64,000 nt of DNA from Ovoidimarina sediminis (GCF_032586175.1 NZ_JAWHTE010000001.1:124001-188000); one strand, 5' to 3'; counted from the stretch's first letter, positions 24,448-32,507 are shown. Program-made: numbers and translations. Notes: generated by a model from the sequence alone, not told the origin.

Positions 24448-24978
24448 GGGGGCAGCGCCCCCTCCCGCGGCCGGCCAGCCGACCCACCCGGCAGTTGTCC
24501 CCGACAGAATTCCCCGACAGAGATCCCCCGACAGCTCTGCATGGCGCTGCCCCTCGCCGCCTGCACGGGGCCCCGGCAGACACGGTGGCAAACCCGCGCC
24601 ACCCGGCCAATCGCGACGGCGCCTCGACAAAGCCCCCGGAGCCCGACGCAGACGGGGCGGCCCCCGCCACCTCCGCATCCCCCAACGCCGCGCCTCTCTC
24701 CCGCAGCCGCGCGCGTCACCTGCGCGCCACAGCGGTCGGGGCCGGAAAGCCCGCCCCTCCGAAGCACACCCGGCCCGCCGAACGCCACGCTCCCCCACGC
24801 ACCGGATCCCGCCCTTCCGGAAGGCCGCCCCGCCGCATGCGGCCGGCCTCCCGACCGCAAACACCCACAGGCCACCGACGCGCTTCACCCCAAGTCAGGA
24901 CCCCTCGCGCGCCCGACCTTCGAACCGCGCCCGCCCCCCCGAAGCCCACGCCTCCATCCAACAGCCATAACCCCCACC

Positions 24979-25120
24979 CCCCCGAAAGATCCCCCGCCCA
25001 AAGCAGCCGAACCGACACCAAGCCGCACCCGCCCGGCCACTCTCCCGCAAGCACACGCACGCATCCGGCACGCCGTATCTCCCGAGACAGCCCCCCCCGC
25101 GCCCCGTCACTCCCGAAGCG
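24979..25120. repeat. direct repeat copy 1 in the ligA-ctrA gap
   Basis: Positions 24979-25052 are identical over 74 bp to 25239-25312, starting CCCCCGAAAGATCCCCCGCC. Similarity continues with mismatches to about 25120 (shared GCCGTATCTCCCGAGACAG). The exact core with a diverged tail suggests a recent duplication or gene-conversion-like event at 260-bp spacing. Confidence 0.8.
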
Positions 25121-25238
25121 CTCCCAGGGCCCCGAAGCGCCATCGTGCCCGCGACAGATAAACCTGCGCCCCGTCACTCCCGAACCGCTCCCAGGGCCCC
25201 GGAACCGACACCTCCCTCAAACCGCTCCGGCCCCCGCA

Positions 25239-25380
25239 CCCCCGAAAGATCCCCCGCCCAAAGCAGCCGAACCGACACCAAGCCGCACCCGCCCGGCCAC
25301 TCTCCCGCAAGCCCCCGCACACCACCGACGCGCCGTATCTCCCGAGACAGCCCCCCCGCGCCCCGGCACTCCCGAACCGC
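25239..25380. repeat. direct repeat copy 2 in the ligA-ctrA gap
   Basis: Second copy of the 74-bp exact repeat with its diverged continuation. A third, short copy of its first bases (CCCCCGAAAGATC) is at 25436-25449. A GCGCCCCGTCACTCCCGAA unit at 25099 recurs at 25166 and, with one change, at 25358. Confidence 0.8.
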
Positions 25381-25452
25381 GCCCCTCGCCCCGCGCCCGG
25401 AAGCGCAAGCCTGCCTCGGACCGTATCAGCCCCCGCCCCCCGAAAGATCGCC

Positions 25453-25484
25453 CCCACCCAAGGCTGACCCCACCCAAGGCTGAC
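25453..25484. repeat. 16-bp tandem repeat, two units
   Basis: CCCACCCAAGGCTGAC occurs twice without a gap (25453-25468 and 25469-25484), identical in both units. Confidence 0.85.
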
Positions 25485-25554
25485 CCCGAGGGCCTCGCGT
25501 CCCCTGCCCCCGCGCGCCCTGCCCGCACACCCGACCCGCGCATCAGGTCACCCG

Positions 25555-25605
25555 ACGCCGGCCTCACGACGCCGGCCACCAGACGCCGGCCACCCGACGC
25601 CTGCC
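25555..25605. repeat. 14-bp tandem repeat, four units
   Basis: ACGCCGGCC starts at 25555, 25569 and 25583, and ACGCCTGCC at 25597, giving an exact 14-bp period with slightly variable 5-bp spacers. It lies just downstream of the ctrA terminator. Confidence 0.8.
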
Positions 25606-25620
25606 ATCGCCGCGCCTCAC

Positions 25621-25680
25621 AAAAAAAATCGGGGCGCCCCCGCGCGCCCGGAACACACCCGGGCCCCGAAGGGCGCCCCG
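25621..25680 (-). terminator. Rho-independent terminator of ctrA
   Basis: On the minus strand the 10-bp arms at 25680-25671 and 25639-25630 (CGGGGCGCCC/GGGCGCCCCG) enclose a further CCCGG/CCGGG pairing and are followed by eight T (25628-25621). It lies 87 bp after the ctrA stop and closes the sciP-ctrA region before the repeat-rich stretch. Confidence 0.8.
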
Positions 25681-25766
25681 CTGCCGGAGTGCCGGCGGGG
25701 GTCAGAATTCGGTCCGGGCCGCCGCCGCCCCCGTCCGGGGGCCGCGCGCCCGTGGGGCCGCGCGCC

Positions 25767-26480
25767 TCAGGCGCTGGCGGCCATCGGGGCCTCCTCGAGC
25801 GCCGGTTCGGGATCGCGCAGCACATAGCCGCGCCCCCACACCGTCTCGATGTAATTGTCCCCGTCCGTTGCCTGGGCGAGCTTCTTTCTCAGCTTGCAGA
25901 TGAAGACATCGATGATCTTCAGCTCCGGCTCGTCCATGCCGCCGTAAATGTGATTGAGGAACATCTCCTTCGTCAGCGTCGTGCCCTTCCTGAGCGAAAG
26001 GAGTTCGAGCATCTGATATTCCTTGCCCGTCAGATGCACGGTCTTGCCGCCCGATTCCACCGTCTTCGCATCGAGGTTGACGGCGATCTTGCCTGTGTGG
26101 ATGACCGATTGCGCATGGCCCTTCGAGCGGCGGATGATCGCGTGGATCCGCGCCACGAGCTCTTCGCGGTGAAACGGTTTCGTCAGATAGTCGTCGGCCC
26201 CGAATCCGAAGCCCTTGATCTTGTTGTCGGTGTCGTCCGACCCCGAAAGGATCAGAATCGGCGTGTCGATCCGCGCCAGCCGCAACTGCCGCAACACGTC
26301 ATGCCCGTTCATGTCGGGCAGATTGAGGTCCAGAAGGATCAGGTCGTAATCGTAGAGCTTCGCAAGATCGATCCCCTCTTCTCCCAGATCCGTCGCATAG
26401 ACGTTCAGGTTGGCGTGGGTCAGCATCAACTCGATACTGCGCGAGGTCGTTGGATCGTCTTCTACCAGGAGGACGCGCAT
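25767..26480 (-). CDS. ctrA: cell-cycle response regulator CtrA
   Basis: From the ATG at 26480 the protein has 237 residues and starts MRVLLVEDDPTTSRSIELML, the characteristic CtrA N-terminus. The phospho-acceptor is D51 in LLDLNLPDM, with D8/D9 and K103-region residues of the receiver, then an OmpR/PhoB winged helix (LTGKEYQMLELLSLRKG, VFICKLRKKL). In Rhodobacterales CtrA controls motility, gene transfer agent and related genes rather than being essential for the cell cycle. The DNA between sciP and ctrA contains a TTAACCAT half-site, suggesting feedback. An in-frame upstream start adds six residues and is unlikely. Confidence 0.96.
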   Translation of the reverse strand: MRVLLVEDDPTTSRSIELMLTHANLNVYATDLGEEGIDLAKLYDYDLILLDLNLPDMNGHDVLRQLRLARIDTPILILSGSDDTDNKIKGFGFGADDYLTKPFHREELVARIHAIIRRSKGHAQSVIHTGKIAVNLDAKTVESGGKTVHLTGKEYQMLELLSLRKGTTLTKEMFLNHIYGGMDEPELKIIDVFICKLRKKLAQATDGDNYIETVWGRGYVLRDPEPALEEAPMAASA

Positions 26481-26512
26481 GAAACCGCTCCGCAACAATT
26501 GCTTCGTTCAGA

Positions 26513-26520
26513 TTAACCAT
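26513..26520 (+). promoter_or_regulatory. CtrA-type half-site TTAACCAT upstream of ctrA
   Basis: TTAACCAT matches the CtrA half-site described for Rhodobacterales. It lies 33 bp before the ctrA start and is part of a wider dyad GATTAAC (26511-26517) N14 GTTAATC (26532-26538). Position and sequence suggest autoregulation; binding is not shown. Confidence 0.45.
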
Positions 26521-26573
26521 CCGTCATAAAAGTTAATCCGGCGTTACTCGTCCCAGTTTTCTAGTAAAACAAC

Positions 26574-26879
26574 CTAAGGTTGTCTATAGCGCTGTAAAGC
26601 CGTCGCTTTCAGCGCGGCCTCCCCGTGCTCCTCAACCGCAGATTGCCAGGCGTCAAGTTCCTCGTCGGTCAGCCCATAGGTCTTCAGCGCCTCCTCGCGC
26701 GCGATCAGCCCATAGGCCACCGCCCGCACGACGGCGGCCTTCCGGCTCGCCACCCAGCGCCGGGTCTTCGGGTCCGGCAGATCGGCGCGCGTCATCGCCG
26801 ATCCGTCCGGCAAGGTCACGGCCCGCGGGCCGTCGATTTTCTTGAGGTACATGGCCACTGCCCCATGATGCTTGGGCAT
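26574..26879 (-). CDS. sciP: SciP, small CtrA inhibitory protein (DUF1153)
   Basis: The product is 101 residues from 26879, or 92 from the internal ATG whose protein starts MYLKKIDGPRAVTLPDG. It has the DUF1153 pattern LPDPKTRRWVASRKAAVVRAV, GLIAREEALKTYGLTDEEL and ALKATALQRYR, with a helix-turn-helix-like middle. In Caulobacter SciP binds CtrA at promoters and blocks recruitment of RNA polymerase. Here it lies 93 bp upstream of ctrA on the same strand, so the regulator and its antagonist are physically paired. It is divergent from mnmA. Confidence 0.9.
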   Translation of the reverse strand: MPKHHGAVAMYLKKIDGPRAVTLPDGSAMTRADLPDPKTRRWVASRKAAVVRAVAYGLIAREEALKTYGLTDEELDAWQSAVEEHGEAALKATALQRYRQP

Positions 26880-26920
26880 CTTCTTCGCGGGATCTGTTTA
26901 ACGCCCGGTGAAGCGGGGCC

Positions 26921-26948
26921 TTGAGAGTAGTTCGCATTTTCCTATATT
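26921..26948 (+). promoter_or_regulatory. sigma70-type promoter of mnmA
   Basis: TTGAGA (26921-26926) and TATATT (26943-26948) with a 16-bp spacer lie 32 bp before the mnmA ATG, in an AT-richer patch of the divergent sciP/mnmA region. Confidence 0.5.
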
Positions 26949-26980
26949 GCGCCCGTTCCCTCCTGACCGGACCCGTCGCC

Positions 26981-28126
26981 ATGGCGCTCGATACACGCCC
27001 CCCTCTGAATTCGCTCGGGATGCCGAAGGCGCCCGCTGATACGCGCGTGGTCGTGGCCATGTCGGGCGGCGTCGACAGTTCGGTCGTGGCCGCGATGCTG
27101 GCCGAGGACGGCTATGATGTGGTGGGCGTCACGCTCCAACTTTACGATCACGGCGCAGCACTGGCGAAAAAGGGCGCCTGCTGCGCGGGGCGCGACATCC
27201 ACGATGCGCGCCGCGTGGCCGAGGATATGGGCTTTCCCCATTACGTGCTGGATTACGAAAACACCTTCCGCGAGGCGGTGATCGACGAATTCGCCGACAG
27301 CTATCTCGCGGGCGCGACGCCGGTGCCGTGCATCCGCTGCAACGAACGGGTGAAATTCAGGGATCTGCTCGAAACCGCCCGCGATCTCGAGGCCGATTGC
27401 ATGGCGACGGGCCATTACATCCAGCGCCGGATGGGGCCTGCGGGGCCGGAACTGCACGCGGCCGCCGATGCCGCGCGCGATCAAAGCTATTTCCTGTTCT
27501 CGACGACGCCGGAACAGCTCGATTACCTGCGCTTTCCGCTCGGGCATCTCGCGTCGAAAGCCGAAACCCGGGCGCTCGCGGCGAAATACGGGCTGCCGGT
27601 GGCCGACAAGCCCGACAGCCAGGATATCTGCTTCGTCCCGAACGGCAATTACGCGGCGGTGATCGAAAAGCTGCGCCCCGGCGCGGCGGAACCGGGCGAG
27701 ATCGTCCATGCGGACGGGCGCGTTCTGGGCGATCACCGGGGCGTCATCCACTACACGATCGGCCAGCGCCGGGGCCTCGGCATCGGCGGGCTCGACGAGC
27801 CGCTTTACGTGGTCAGGCTCGATGTCGATGCGCGCCGCGTGATCGTCGGCCCGAAGGAGATGCTGGCCACCCGCACCGTCCCGGTGCGCGAGATCAACTG
27901 GCTGGGCGACGGGGCCTTCGATGCCGCCCGCGAACGCGCGATCTCGGTCCGCGTCCGCTCCACCCGCCCGCCGGCGGAGGCGATCCTGCGGCCCCTCTCG
28001 CCCACGGAAGCCGAGGTGGAGCTTCTGTCGCCCGAACAGGGCGTCTCGCCGGGTCAGGCCTGCGTCTTCTATGAAACCGGCGGAACCCGGGTTCTGGGCG
28101 GCGGCTGGATCTGGCGCGGGGCATGA
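26981..28126 (+). CDS. mnmA: tRNA-specific 2-thiouridylase MnmA
   Basis: From the ATG at 26981 the enzyme has 381 residues. The ATP PP-loop SGGVDSSV is at residues 28-35; the two catalytic cysteines are in PVPCIRCNE and DSQDICFVPNG. It installs the 2-thio group of wobble uridine in Lys, Glu and Gln tRNAs, using sulfur from the IscS/Tus relay. The longer frame start at 26921 is a TTG that overlaps the predicted promoter and is rejected. Its stop overlaps the start of the GT10-like gene as ATGA. Confidence 0.96.
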   Translation: MALDTRPPLNSLGMPKAPADTRVVVAMSGGVDSSVVAAMLAEDGYDVVGVTLQLYDHGAALAKKGACCAGRDIHDARRVAEDMGFPHYVLDYENTFREAVIDEFADSYLAGATPVPCIRCNERVKFRDLLETARDLEADCMATGHYIQRRMGPAGPELHAAADAARDQSYFLFSTTPEQLDYLRFPLGHLASKAETRALAAKYGLPVADKPDSQDICFVPNGNYAAVIEKLRPGAAEPGEIVHADGRVLGDHRGVIHYTIGQRRGLGIGGLDEPLYVVRLDVDARRVIVGPKEMLATRTVPVREINWLGDGAFDAARERAISVRVRSTRPPAEAILRPLSPTEAEVELLSPEQGVSPGQACVFYETGGTRVLGGGWIWRGA

Positions 28127-28980
28127 GCCCGCCCCGGATCGCCGTCGCCCCCTACGCGCTCAGGCCCGGCCCCGGGCTTCCCGATACCCTGCTCGACCGG
28201 CTCGTCTTTCCCCTGGGCGATGCGCCGTCCGGGCGGCTTGCCGATCTGGGGCCCGAAGATCACGTGATCTTCTACCCGAAATCGGGCTTCTACCTGCCCG
28301 GCGCCTTCCGGGGGATCCGCGCACAGCCCTCGCTCGTGATCGCCGAACCGCGCGCCGTCCATGGCTGGCACATGCGGCTTCTGCGGCTCTTTCACCGCCG
28401 CTTCACGCGGATCCTCACCCGCGATCCCGCCCTTCTCGCCGCGCTTCCCAACGCCGTCGCGCACAGCCACACCTTCGCCTCCCTCACCCGGGCGGAACAG
28501 CCGGTGACGGAGAAGACCCGCGCGGTCTCGCTCATCGCGTCGGGAAAGCGCGATCACCCGGGTCACAGGCTGCGCCACAGTCTCGTCGAACGGATCCGCG
28601 CAGAGGGGCTCGACGTCGCGGTGATGGGGCGCGGCTATGCGCCCTTCGGCAACAAGGAAGAGGGGCTTTTGCCCTTCCGCTTCTCGGTGGTGATCGAGAA
28701 CTGCCGCGAGCCGGGGTATATCTCCGAAAAGCTCCTCGATGCCTGCCTCTGCCGCACAGTGCCGATCTACTGGGGGGCGCCCGATGTGGGCGACTATGTC
28801 GATCCCCGGGGGCTGGTGATCTGCGAGGGCGAAGACGCGCTGATGACGGCGATCCGGGAGGCCGCGGGCGGCGATGCGGCGGGTTTCGCCCCGTATCTGG
28901 AAGAGAACCGCCAGCGCGCGCTGGCGCTTGCCGATGCCGACCGGCGCGCGGCGCTGGCGCTCAAGGCGGCGCTGGGCTGA
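28123..28980 (+). CDS. glycosyltransferase family 10 (fucosyltransferase-like)
   Basis: The 285-residue protein contains FRFSVVIENCREPGYISEKL followed by LLDACLCRTVPIYWGAPDV, the nucleotide-sugar block of GT10 alpha-1,3/1,4-fucosyltransferases such as Helicobacter FutA. An upstream segment (AVSLIASGKRDHPGHRLRHS) fits the second half-domain. It has no membrane span and would act in the cytoplasm on surface-glycan or LPS precursors; the actual sugar is unknown. Translation is coupled to mnmA by an ATGA overlap, although the functions are unrelated. The lipid A genes lie just beyond on the other strand. Confidence 0.8.
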   Translation: MSPPRIAVAPYALRPGPGLPDTLLDRLVFPLGDAPSGRLADLGPEDHVIFYPKSGFYLPGAFRGIRAQPSLVIAEPRAVHGWHMRLLRLFHRRFTRILTRDPALLAALPNAVAHSHTFASLTRAEQPVTEKTRAVSLIASGKRDHPGHRLRHSLVERIRAEGLDVAVMGRGYAPFGNKEEGLLPFRFSVVIENCREPGYISEKLLDACLCRTVPIYWGAPDVGDYVDPRGLVICEGEDALMTAIREAAGGDAAGFAPYLEENRQRALALADADRRAALALKAALG

Positions 28981-29017
28981 GAGTGCCGCGGCCCCGAGCC
29001 GGGCGGGCGCCTGCCCG

Positions 29018-29167
29018 TGGGGTGGCGCTCCGACGCCCGGAACGAAGCGCTTTATGGCAGAGGGGTCGCCGTCGGTCACCGATAGGCGCAGGGGGCAGCA
29101 AAGCGCCAGCCCGCCGGGACGGGCAGGCGCTCGCCCGGCGGGCCTTCGGCCCTTGTTCCGGGCAGCC
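29018..29167 (+). repeat. structured intergenic repeat, family I, copy B
   Basis: In this convergent gap GCGCTTTAT (29048-29056) is followed by hairpin CGCCAGCCCG/CGGGCAGGCG (29104-29129) and by a nested stem: outer GCCCGG/CCGGGC, inner GGGCC-TTC-GGCCC, with an unpaired TTGTT (about 29132-29163). Order and shape match copies A and C although bases in the stems differ. Confidence 0.65.
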
Positions 29168-29181
29168 ACGCTCTTTTGGTC

Positions 29182-29290
29182 TCGGCGCCTCACGGCGCCG
29201 ATCCGCCGGGGCTCTGCCCGTCGCCATTGTCGCTCGGACCAATGGCGCACCAATGGCAACCCCGGAGTATTTCCGCCAAAATGAAGGAGG
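29182..29290 (+). repeat. intergenic repeat, family II, copy R2
   Basis: Hairpin TCGGCGCC-TCAC-GGCGCCGA (29182-29201), a second perfect 8-bp hairpin CGCCATTG/CAATGGCG (29222-29247), then the core CCCCGGAGTATTTCCGCCAA and ATGAAGG. It is close to identical over about 108 bp to copy R4 at 63653. No plus-strand gene follows it; lpxB ends on the other strand at 29293. Confidence 0.8.
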
Positions 29291-29292
29291 GA

Positions 29293-30456
29293 TCAGCCCG
29301 TCTTCAGCCCGTCAAGCACCGCCCGCGCCGCCCTCAGCCCCGGGGCCTCGCCCCCCCGGCCCAGCCGCTCCATCGTCAGCCGAAGCGCCTCCGCCTGTCC
29401 TTCGGGATGGTGGAGAAGATCGAGAAGCGCCGCCCCGATCGGCCCGGGCCGGCACTCCTTGCCCAGGAATTCCGGCACCGCGCGGGTCTCGCTCACCAGG
29501 TTCACGAGCGTCACCGTATCGATCCTCAGCATCGCCTTGATGATCTGCCGCGACAGCCAGGCCATGTCATAGGCCACCACCATCGGCGTCCCCGCCGCCG
29601 CAAGTTCAAGCGACACCGTCCCAGAGGCCGCCAGCGCCACATCCGCCGCCCGGAAGGCCGCGCGCTTTTCGCCAAGGCTCTCGGCCAACGTCGTGTCACG
29701 GGGGTCGAGCACCACCGGCTCCCCGGGCCAGCCCGCGACCGCCTCGATCACCGGCCCCGCCACCGGCGCGGCCGCCGGCACGACGACGCGCGCGCCGCCC
29801 CGCGCCGCCAGAACCGGGCGCAGCGCCTCACCGAAGATCGGCGCAAGCCGCGCCACCTCGCCCCGGCGCGACCCGGGCAGCACCAGCACCACCGGTGCCG
29901 CGCCCAGCCCGTGTTCGGCGCGAAACGCCGCCGCCGCCTCCGCGCCCGCCTGGCGTTCCGCCACAACCGGATGGCCGACGAAATCGGCCCGCATCCCGGC
30001 GGCTTCCATATAGGGCGGCTCGAAGGGGAAAAGCGTCAGCACCTGGTCGACAAGCCCCGTCATCTTCTCCGCCCGGTGCGGCCGCCAGGCCCAGACGGTG
30101 GGGGCCACGTAATGCACCGTGCGGATCCCCGGCGCCTCGGCCCGCACGCGGCGCAGCACGCGCAGGCAGAAATCGGGGCTGTCGATCGTCACGATCACAT
30201 CGGGGCGCGCGGCCACCGCCCGCGCCGCCGTCTGCCGCATCCGCGCGTGAAGCTGGGGGTAGCGCGGCAGAACCTCCGCGATCCCCATCACCGAAAGCTC
30301 GCTCATCTCGAACAGGCTCGAAAGCCCCTCGGCCTCCATCTCGGGCCCGCCCACGCCTTCGAACGTCACACCGGGGCAAAGCGCCTTCAGCCCCGCCATC
30401 AGCGCCCCCCCCAGCCGGTCGCCCGAGGGCTCGCCCGCGATCACGAACACCTTCAT
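29293..30456 (-). CDS. lpxB: lipid-A-disaccharide synthase
   Basis: The 387-residue peripheral membrane glycosyltransferase joins UDP-2,3-diacylglucosamine and lipid X. The N-terminus VFVIAGEPSGDRLGGALMAG, the central YVAPTVWAWRPHRAEKM and LPGSRRGEVARL, and the C-terminal GTVSLELAAAGTPMVVAYD are standard LpxB blocks. The start overlaps the lpxI stop as ATGA. It is the last gene of the bamA-skp-fabZ-lpxA-lpxI-lpxB group. Confidence 0.97.
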   Translation of the reverse strand: MKVFVIAGEPSGDRLGGALMAGLKALCPGVTFEGVGGPEMEAEGLSSLFEMSELSVMGIAEVLPRYPQLHARMRQTAARAVAARPDVIVTIDSPDFCLRVLRRVRAEAPGIRTVHYVAPTVWAWRPHRAEKMTGLVDQVLTLFPFEPPYMEAAGMRADFVGHPVVAERQAGAEAAAAFRAEHGLGAAPVVLVLPGSRRGEVARLAPIFGEALRPVLAARGGARVVVPAAAPVAGPVIEAVAGWPGEPVVLDPRDTTLAESLGEKRAAFRAADVALAASGTVSLELAAAGTPMVVAYDMAWLSRQIIKAMLRIDTVTLVNLVSETRAVPEFLGKECRPGPIGAALLDLLHHPEGQAEALRLTMERLGRGGEAPGLRAARAVLDGLKTG

Positions 30457-31244
30457 CGCGCCCGGGCCCAGAGGAAAAGCCCCGCCTCGTCCGCCGCGCC
30501 GATCACCGCCTCGCGCTCCAGCACCATGACGCCGCCCGCCTCGATCACGATCCCGTTGAGCCCGGCGGCCGCCGCCCCCTCGACCGTGCGGGGGCCGATC
30601 ACCGGCAGGTCCACCCGCCGGTCCTGCCCGGGCTTCGGCGCCTTGAACAGGATGCCGCCCCCGGGCCCCGCGGGCCGCTCCGCGCCCAGCGTCCGCAGCA
30701 TCCAGTCGGTGCCGCCGAGCGTCTCGACGGCCAGCGCCTGGCCCGCGGCCACCACCACCGCCTGGCCCAGATCCACCGCCCCCATCGCGGCCAGGATTTC
30801 CGCGGCCCGGGCCGCATCCTTCCGGTCCCGCTCCCCGGGCCGGGCGGCCGTGGGGCAGCCTTCGGGCAACAGCAGGTCGGGCAGCACCTCATGCGCCGCC
30901 ACGATCCTCAGCCCCGCCTCCTCGAAGATCGCCAAAACCGCGCGCAGCGCCGCATCGTCGCCCTTCCCGATCGCCGCCATCACCTTCGGCACCAGCGGCA
31001 GGGTGCGCGCGTCGATCCGCTTCGGGTCAAGCTTCGGCCGCCGCACGGCGCCCGCGAAACACACCTCGCTCACCCCGCGCGCCTTCAAATCCTTCAGGAA
31101 ACTCCCCAGCCGCTCCACCTCGAAGATCAGCGGATCGGGCAGGCCCGAGGCAAAGCCGCGCATCTCGCAGACCACCACATCGGGGGCAAGGCGCGCATGC
31201 ACCAGCCCCGGCAGCGCCCCCTCTCCTGCGATCAAGGCCAGCAT
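30453..31244 (-). CDS. lpxI: UDP-2,3-diacylglucosamine pyrophosphatase LpxI
   Basis: The 263-residue protein belongs to the LpxI (DUF1009) family that replaces LpxH in alphaproteobacteria and produces lipid X. MLALIAGEGALPGLV opens it, followed by VCFAGAVRRPKLDPKRID, GKGDDAALRAVLAIFEE, GTDWMLRTLG and FKAPKPGQDRRVDLPVIGP. It lies between lpxA (8 bp upstream) and lpxB (overlapping), which fits its place in the pathway. Confidence 0.95.
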   Translation of the reverse strand: MLALIAGEGALPGLVHARLAPDVVVCEMRGFASGLPDPLIFEVERLGSFLKDLKARGVSEVCFAGAVRRPKLDPKRIDARTLPLVPKVMAAIGKGDDAALRAVLAIFEEAGLRIVAAHEVLPDLLLPEGCPTAARPGERDRKDAARAAEILAAMGAVDLGQAVVVAAGQALAVETLGGTDWMLRTLGAERPAGPGGGILFKAPKPGQDRRVDLPVIGPRTVEGAAAAGLNGIVIEAGGVMVLEREAVIGAADEAGLFLWARAR

Positions 31245-31251
31245 CGGCGGG

Positions 31252-32049
31252 CTATCTCGGGGTCAGGAAATGGCGGTCGGTTCCGGCGAGGATGAAATCG
31301 ACGATCTCGCGCACGTAAGGGCTGTCGGTTTCCTCGCCGAGGCGCCTCGCGCGGTCGGTAAAGGCCCCGTCGCCCTGCGCCAGCATCTGGTAGGCGGCGC
31401 GCAGCGCGGTGATATCCGACCGCGCCACGCCCTTCCGCTTCAGGCCCACGAGATTAAGCCCGTCAAGCGCCCCGCGCGGCGCCTGCACAAGCCCATAGGG
31501 GATCACGTCATTCGTCACCATGCTGACGGCGCCGATGATCGCGCCCCGCCCGATGCGGACGAACTGGTGAATGCCCGACAGCCCGCCGATGATCACGTCA
31601 TCCTCGATCACGCAATGGCCCGCGATGGCGCCCTGGTTCGCCACGATCACCCGGTTTCCCACGATCGCGTCATGGGCCACATGCGCGCCGGTCATGAACA
31701 GGCAGTCGTCGCCCACGCGGGTCAGGCCGCCGCCGCCCTCGGTGCCGGTGTTCATCGTCACGCCTTCGCGAATCCGGTTCCGCGCGCCGATTTCCAGCCG
31801 CGTGGCCTCGCCCTTGAACTTCAGGTCCTGGGGGATCTCGCCGATCACCGCGCCGGGGAAGATCACCGTCTCCTCGCCCACCGTGGTGCGGCCGGTGACG
31901 ACGGCATGGGGCTTCAGCTCCACGCCCGGGGCGAGCACCACTTCGGGGCCGACCACCGCGAAGGGGCCGATCCGGCAGCCGTCGCCGATCACCGCCCCCT
32001 CCTCGATCACGGCCGAGGGGTGAATCGTGCTGCCGGACGCCCCGGTCAC
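31252..32049 (-). CDS. lpxA: acyl-ACP--UDP-N-acetylglucosamine O-acyltransferase
   Basis: From a GTG at 32049 (TGASGSTIHPSAVIEEGAVI) the product has 265 residues, the family's usual length. It is a left-handed beta helix of hexapeptide repeats; the catalytic histidine region is GAHVAHDAIVGN and HCVIEDDVIIGGLSGIHQFV follows, with the C-terminal helical domain GLNLVGLKRKGVARSDI. It adds the first 3-hydroxyacyl chain in lipid A synthesis. The GTG overlaps the fabZ stop (GTGA); a longer in-frame start at 32139 would overlap fabZ by 94 bp and is unlikely. Confidence 0.95.
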   Translation of the reverse strand: MTGASGSTIHPSAVIEEGAVIGDGCRIGPFAVVGPEVVLAPGVELKPHAVVTGRTTVGEETVIFPGAVIGEIPQDLKFKGEATRLEIGARNRIREGVTMNTGTEGGGGLTRVGDDCLFMTGAHVAHDAIVGNRVIVANQGAIAGHCVIEDDVIIGGLSGIHQFVRIGRGAIIGAVSMVTNDVIPYGLVQAPRGALDGLNLVGLKRKGVARSDITALRAAYQMLAQGDGAFTDRARRLGEETDSPYVREIVDFILAGTDRHFLTPR

Positions 32050-32507
32050 GCGCCGCCCTTCGGGATATCCATCATCGCGGTGATCTCGCATTCGCAGGCC
32101 AGTTCGCCGTCCACCTCGGCCCGGCCCGCGAATTTCCACACCTTGCCCCCGCCCCGCTTGGTCTCGACGTGAAGCTTCAGCACATCCCCGGGCACAACCT
32201 TGCGGCGGAACTTCGCGCCCTCGATCCCCATGAAATAGACAAGCGCGTTCTTGTCGGCGAGGTCCATCGCCACGCCCACCAGAACGGCCGCCGTCTGCGC
32301 CAGCGCCTCGATGATCAGCACGCCGGGCATGATCGGCGTGCCGGGGAAATGGCCCTGCAGATGGGGTTCGTTCATCGTGACGTTCTTGATGCCGGTGGCG
32401 CGGTCGGCGCCCTCGATCCCCTCCACCCGGTCGACGAGCAGGATGGGATAGCGATGCGGCAGGATCCGCTGGATGAGCGCCAGGTCGGCGGTGGTTGTCT
32501 CTGTCAT
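32046..32507 (-). CDS. fabZ: 3-hydroxyacyl-ACP dehydratase FabZ
   Basis: From the ATG at 32507, with AGGGACACCACC upstream, the product has 153 residues. It is a hot-dog-fold dehydratase: LIQRILPHRYPILLVDRV, the active-site histidine in LQGHFPGTPIMPGVLIIEAL and the glutamate in the following helix. It dehydrates 3-hydroxyacyl-ACP and so competes with LpxA for the same substrate, the usual reason for pairing with the lpx genes. Confidence 0.97.
   Translation of the reverse strand: MTETTTADLALIQRILPHRYPILLVDRVEGIEGADRATGIKNVTMNEPHLQGHFPGTPIMPGVLIIEALAQTAAVLVGVAMDLADKNALVYFMGIEGAKFRRKVVPGDVLKLHVETKRGGGKVWKFAGRAEVDGELACECEITAMMDIPKGGA

Larger units (their letters stand above)
24223..25619. other. 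repeat-rich, strand-skewed region without a credible gene
   Basis: About 1.4 kb between ligA and the ctrA terminator. The plus strand is dominated by C with little G, so stop codons are rare and very long frames run through it on both strands; their translations are Pro/Arg/Ala- or Gly/Arg-rich with no domain or ribosome site. Inside are a 74-bp exact direct repeat with about 65 bp of degenerate continuation, a 16-bp unit twice, a 14-bp unit four times, several copies of CCCCGACAGA (24509-24535) and three copies of CCCCCGAAAGATC. On the minus strand the G runs (for instance 24970-25000) fit G-quadruplex patterns. Confidence 0.65.

Noticed and set aside
24237..26516. A 759-codon plus-strand open frame crossing the ligA-ctrA gap and ctrA
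   Set aside because: It runs antisense through ctrA, its Pro/Arg/Ser-rich translation has no domain, and the openness is explained by the lack of G and of stop codons in C-rich DNA.
28069..29259. 396-codon minus-strand frame over mnmA end, the GT10 gene and the repeats
   Set aside because: Antisense to clear genes and built partly from repeat DNA; no start context.
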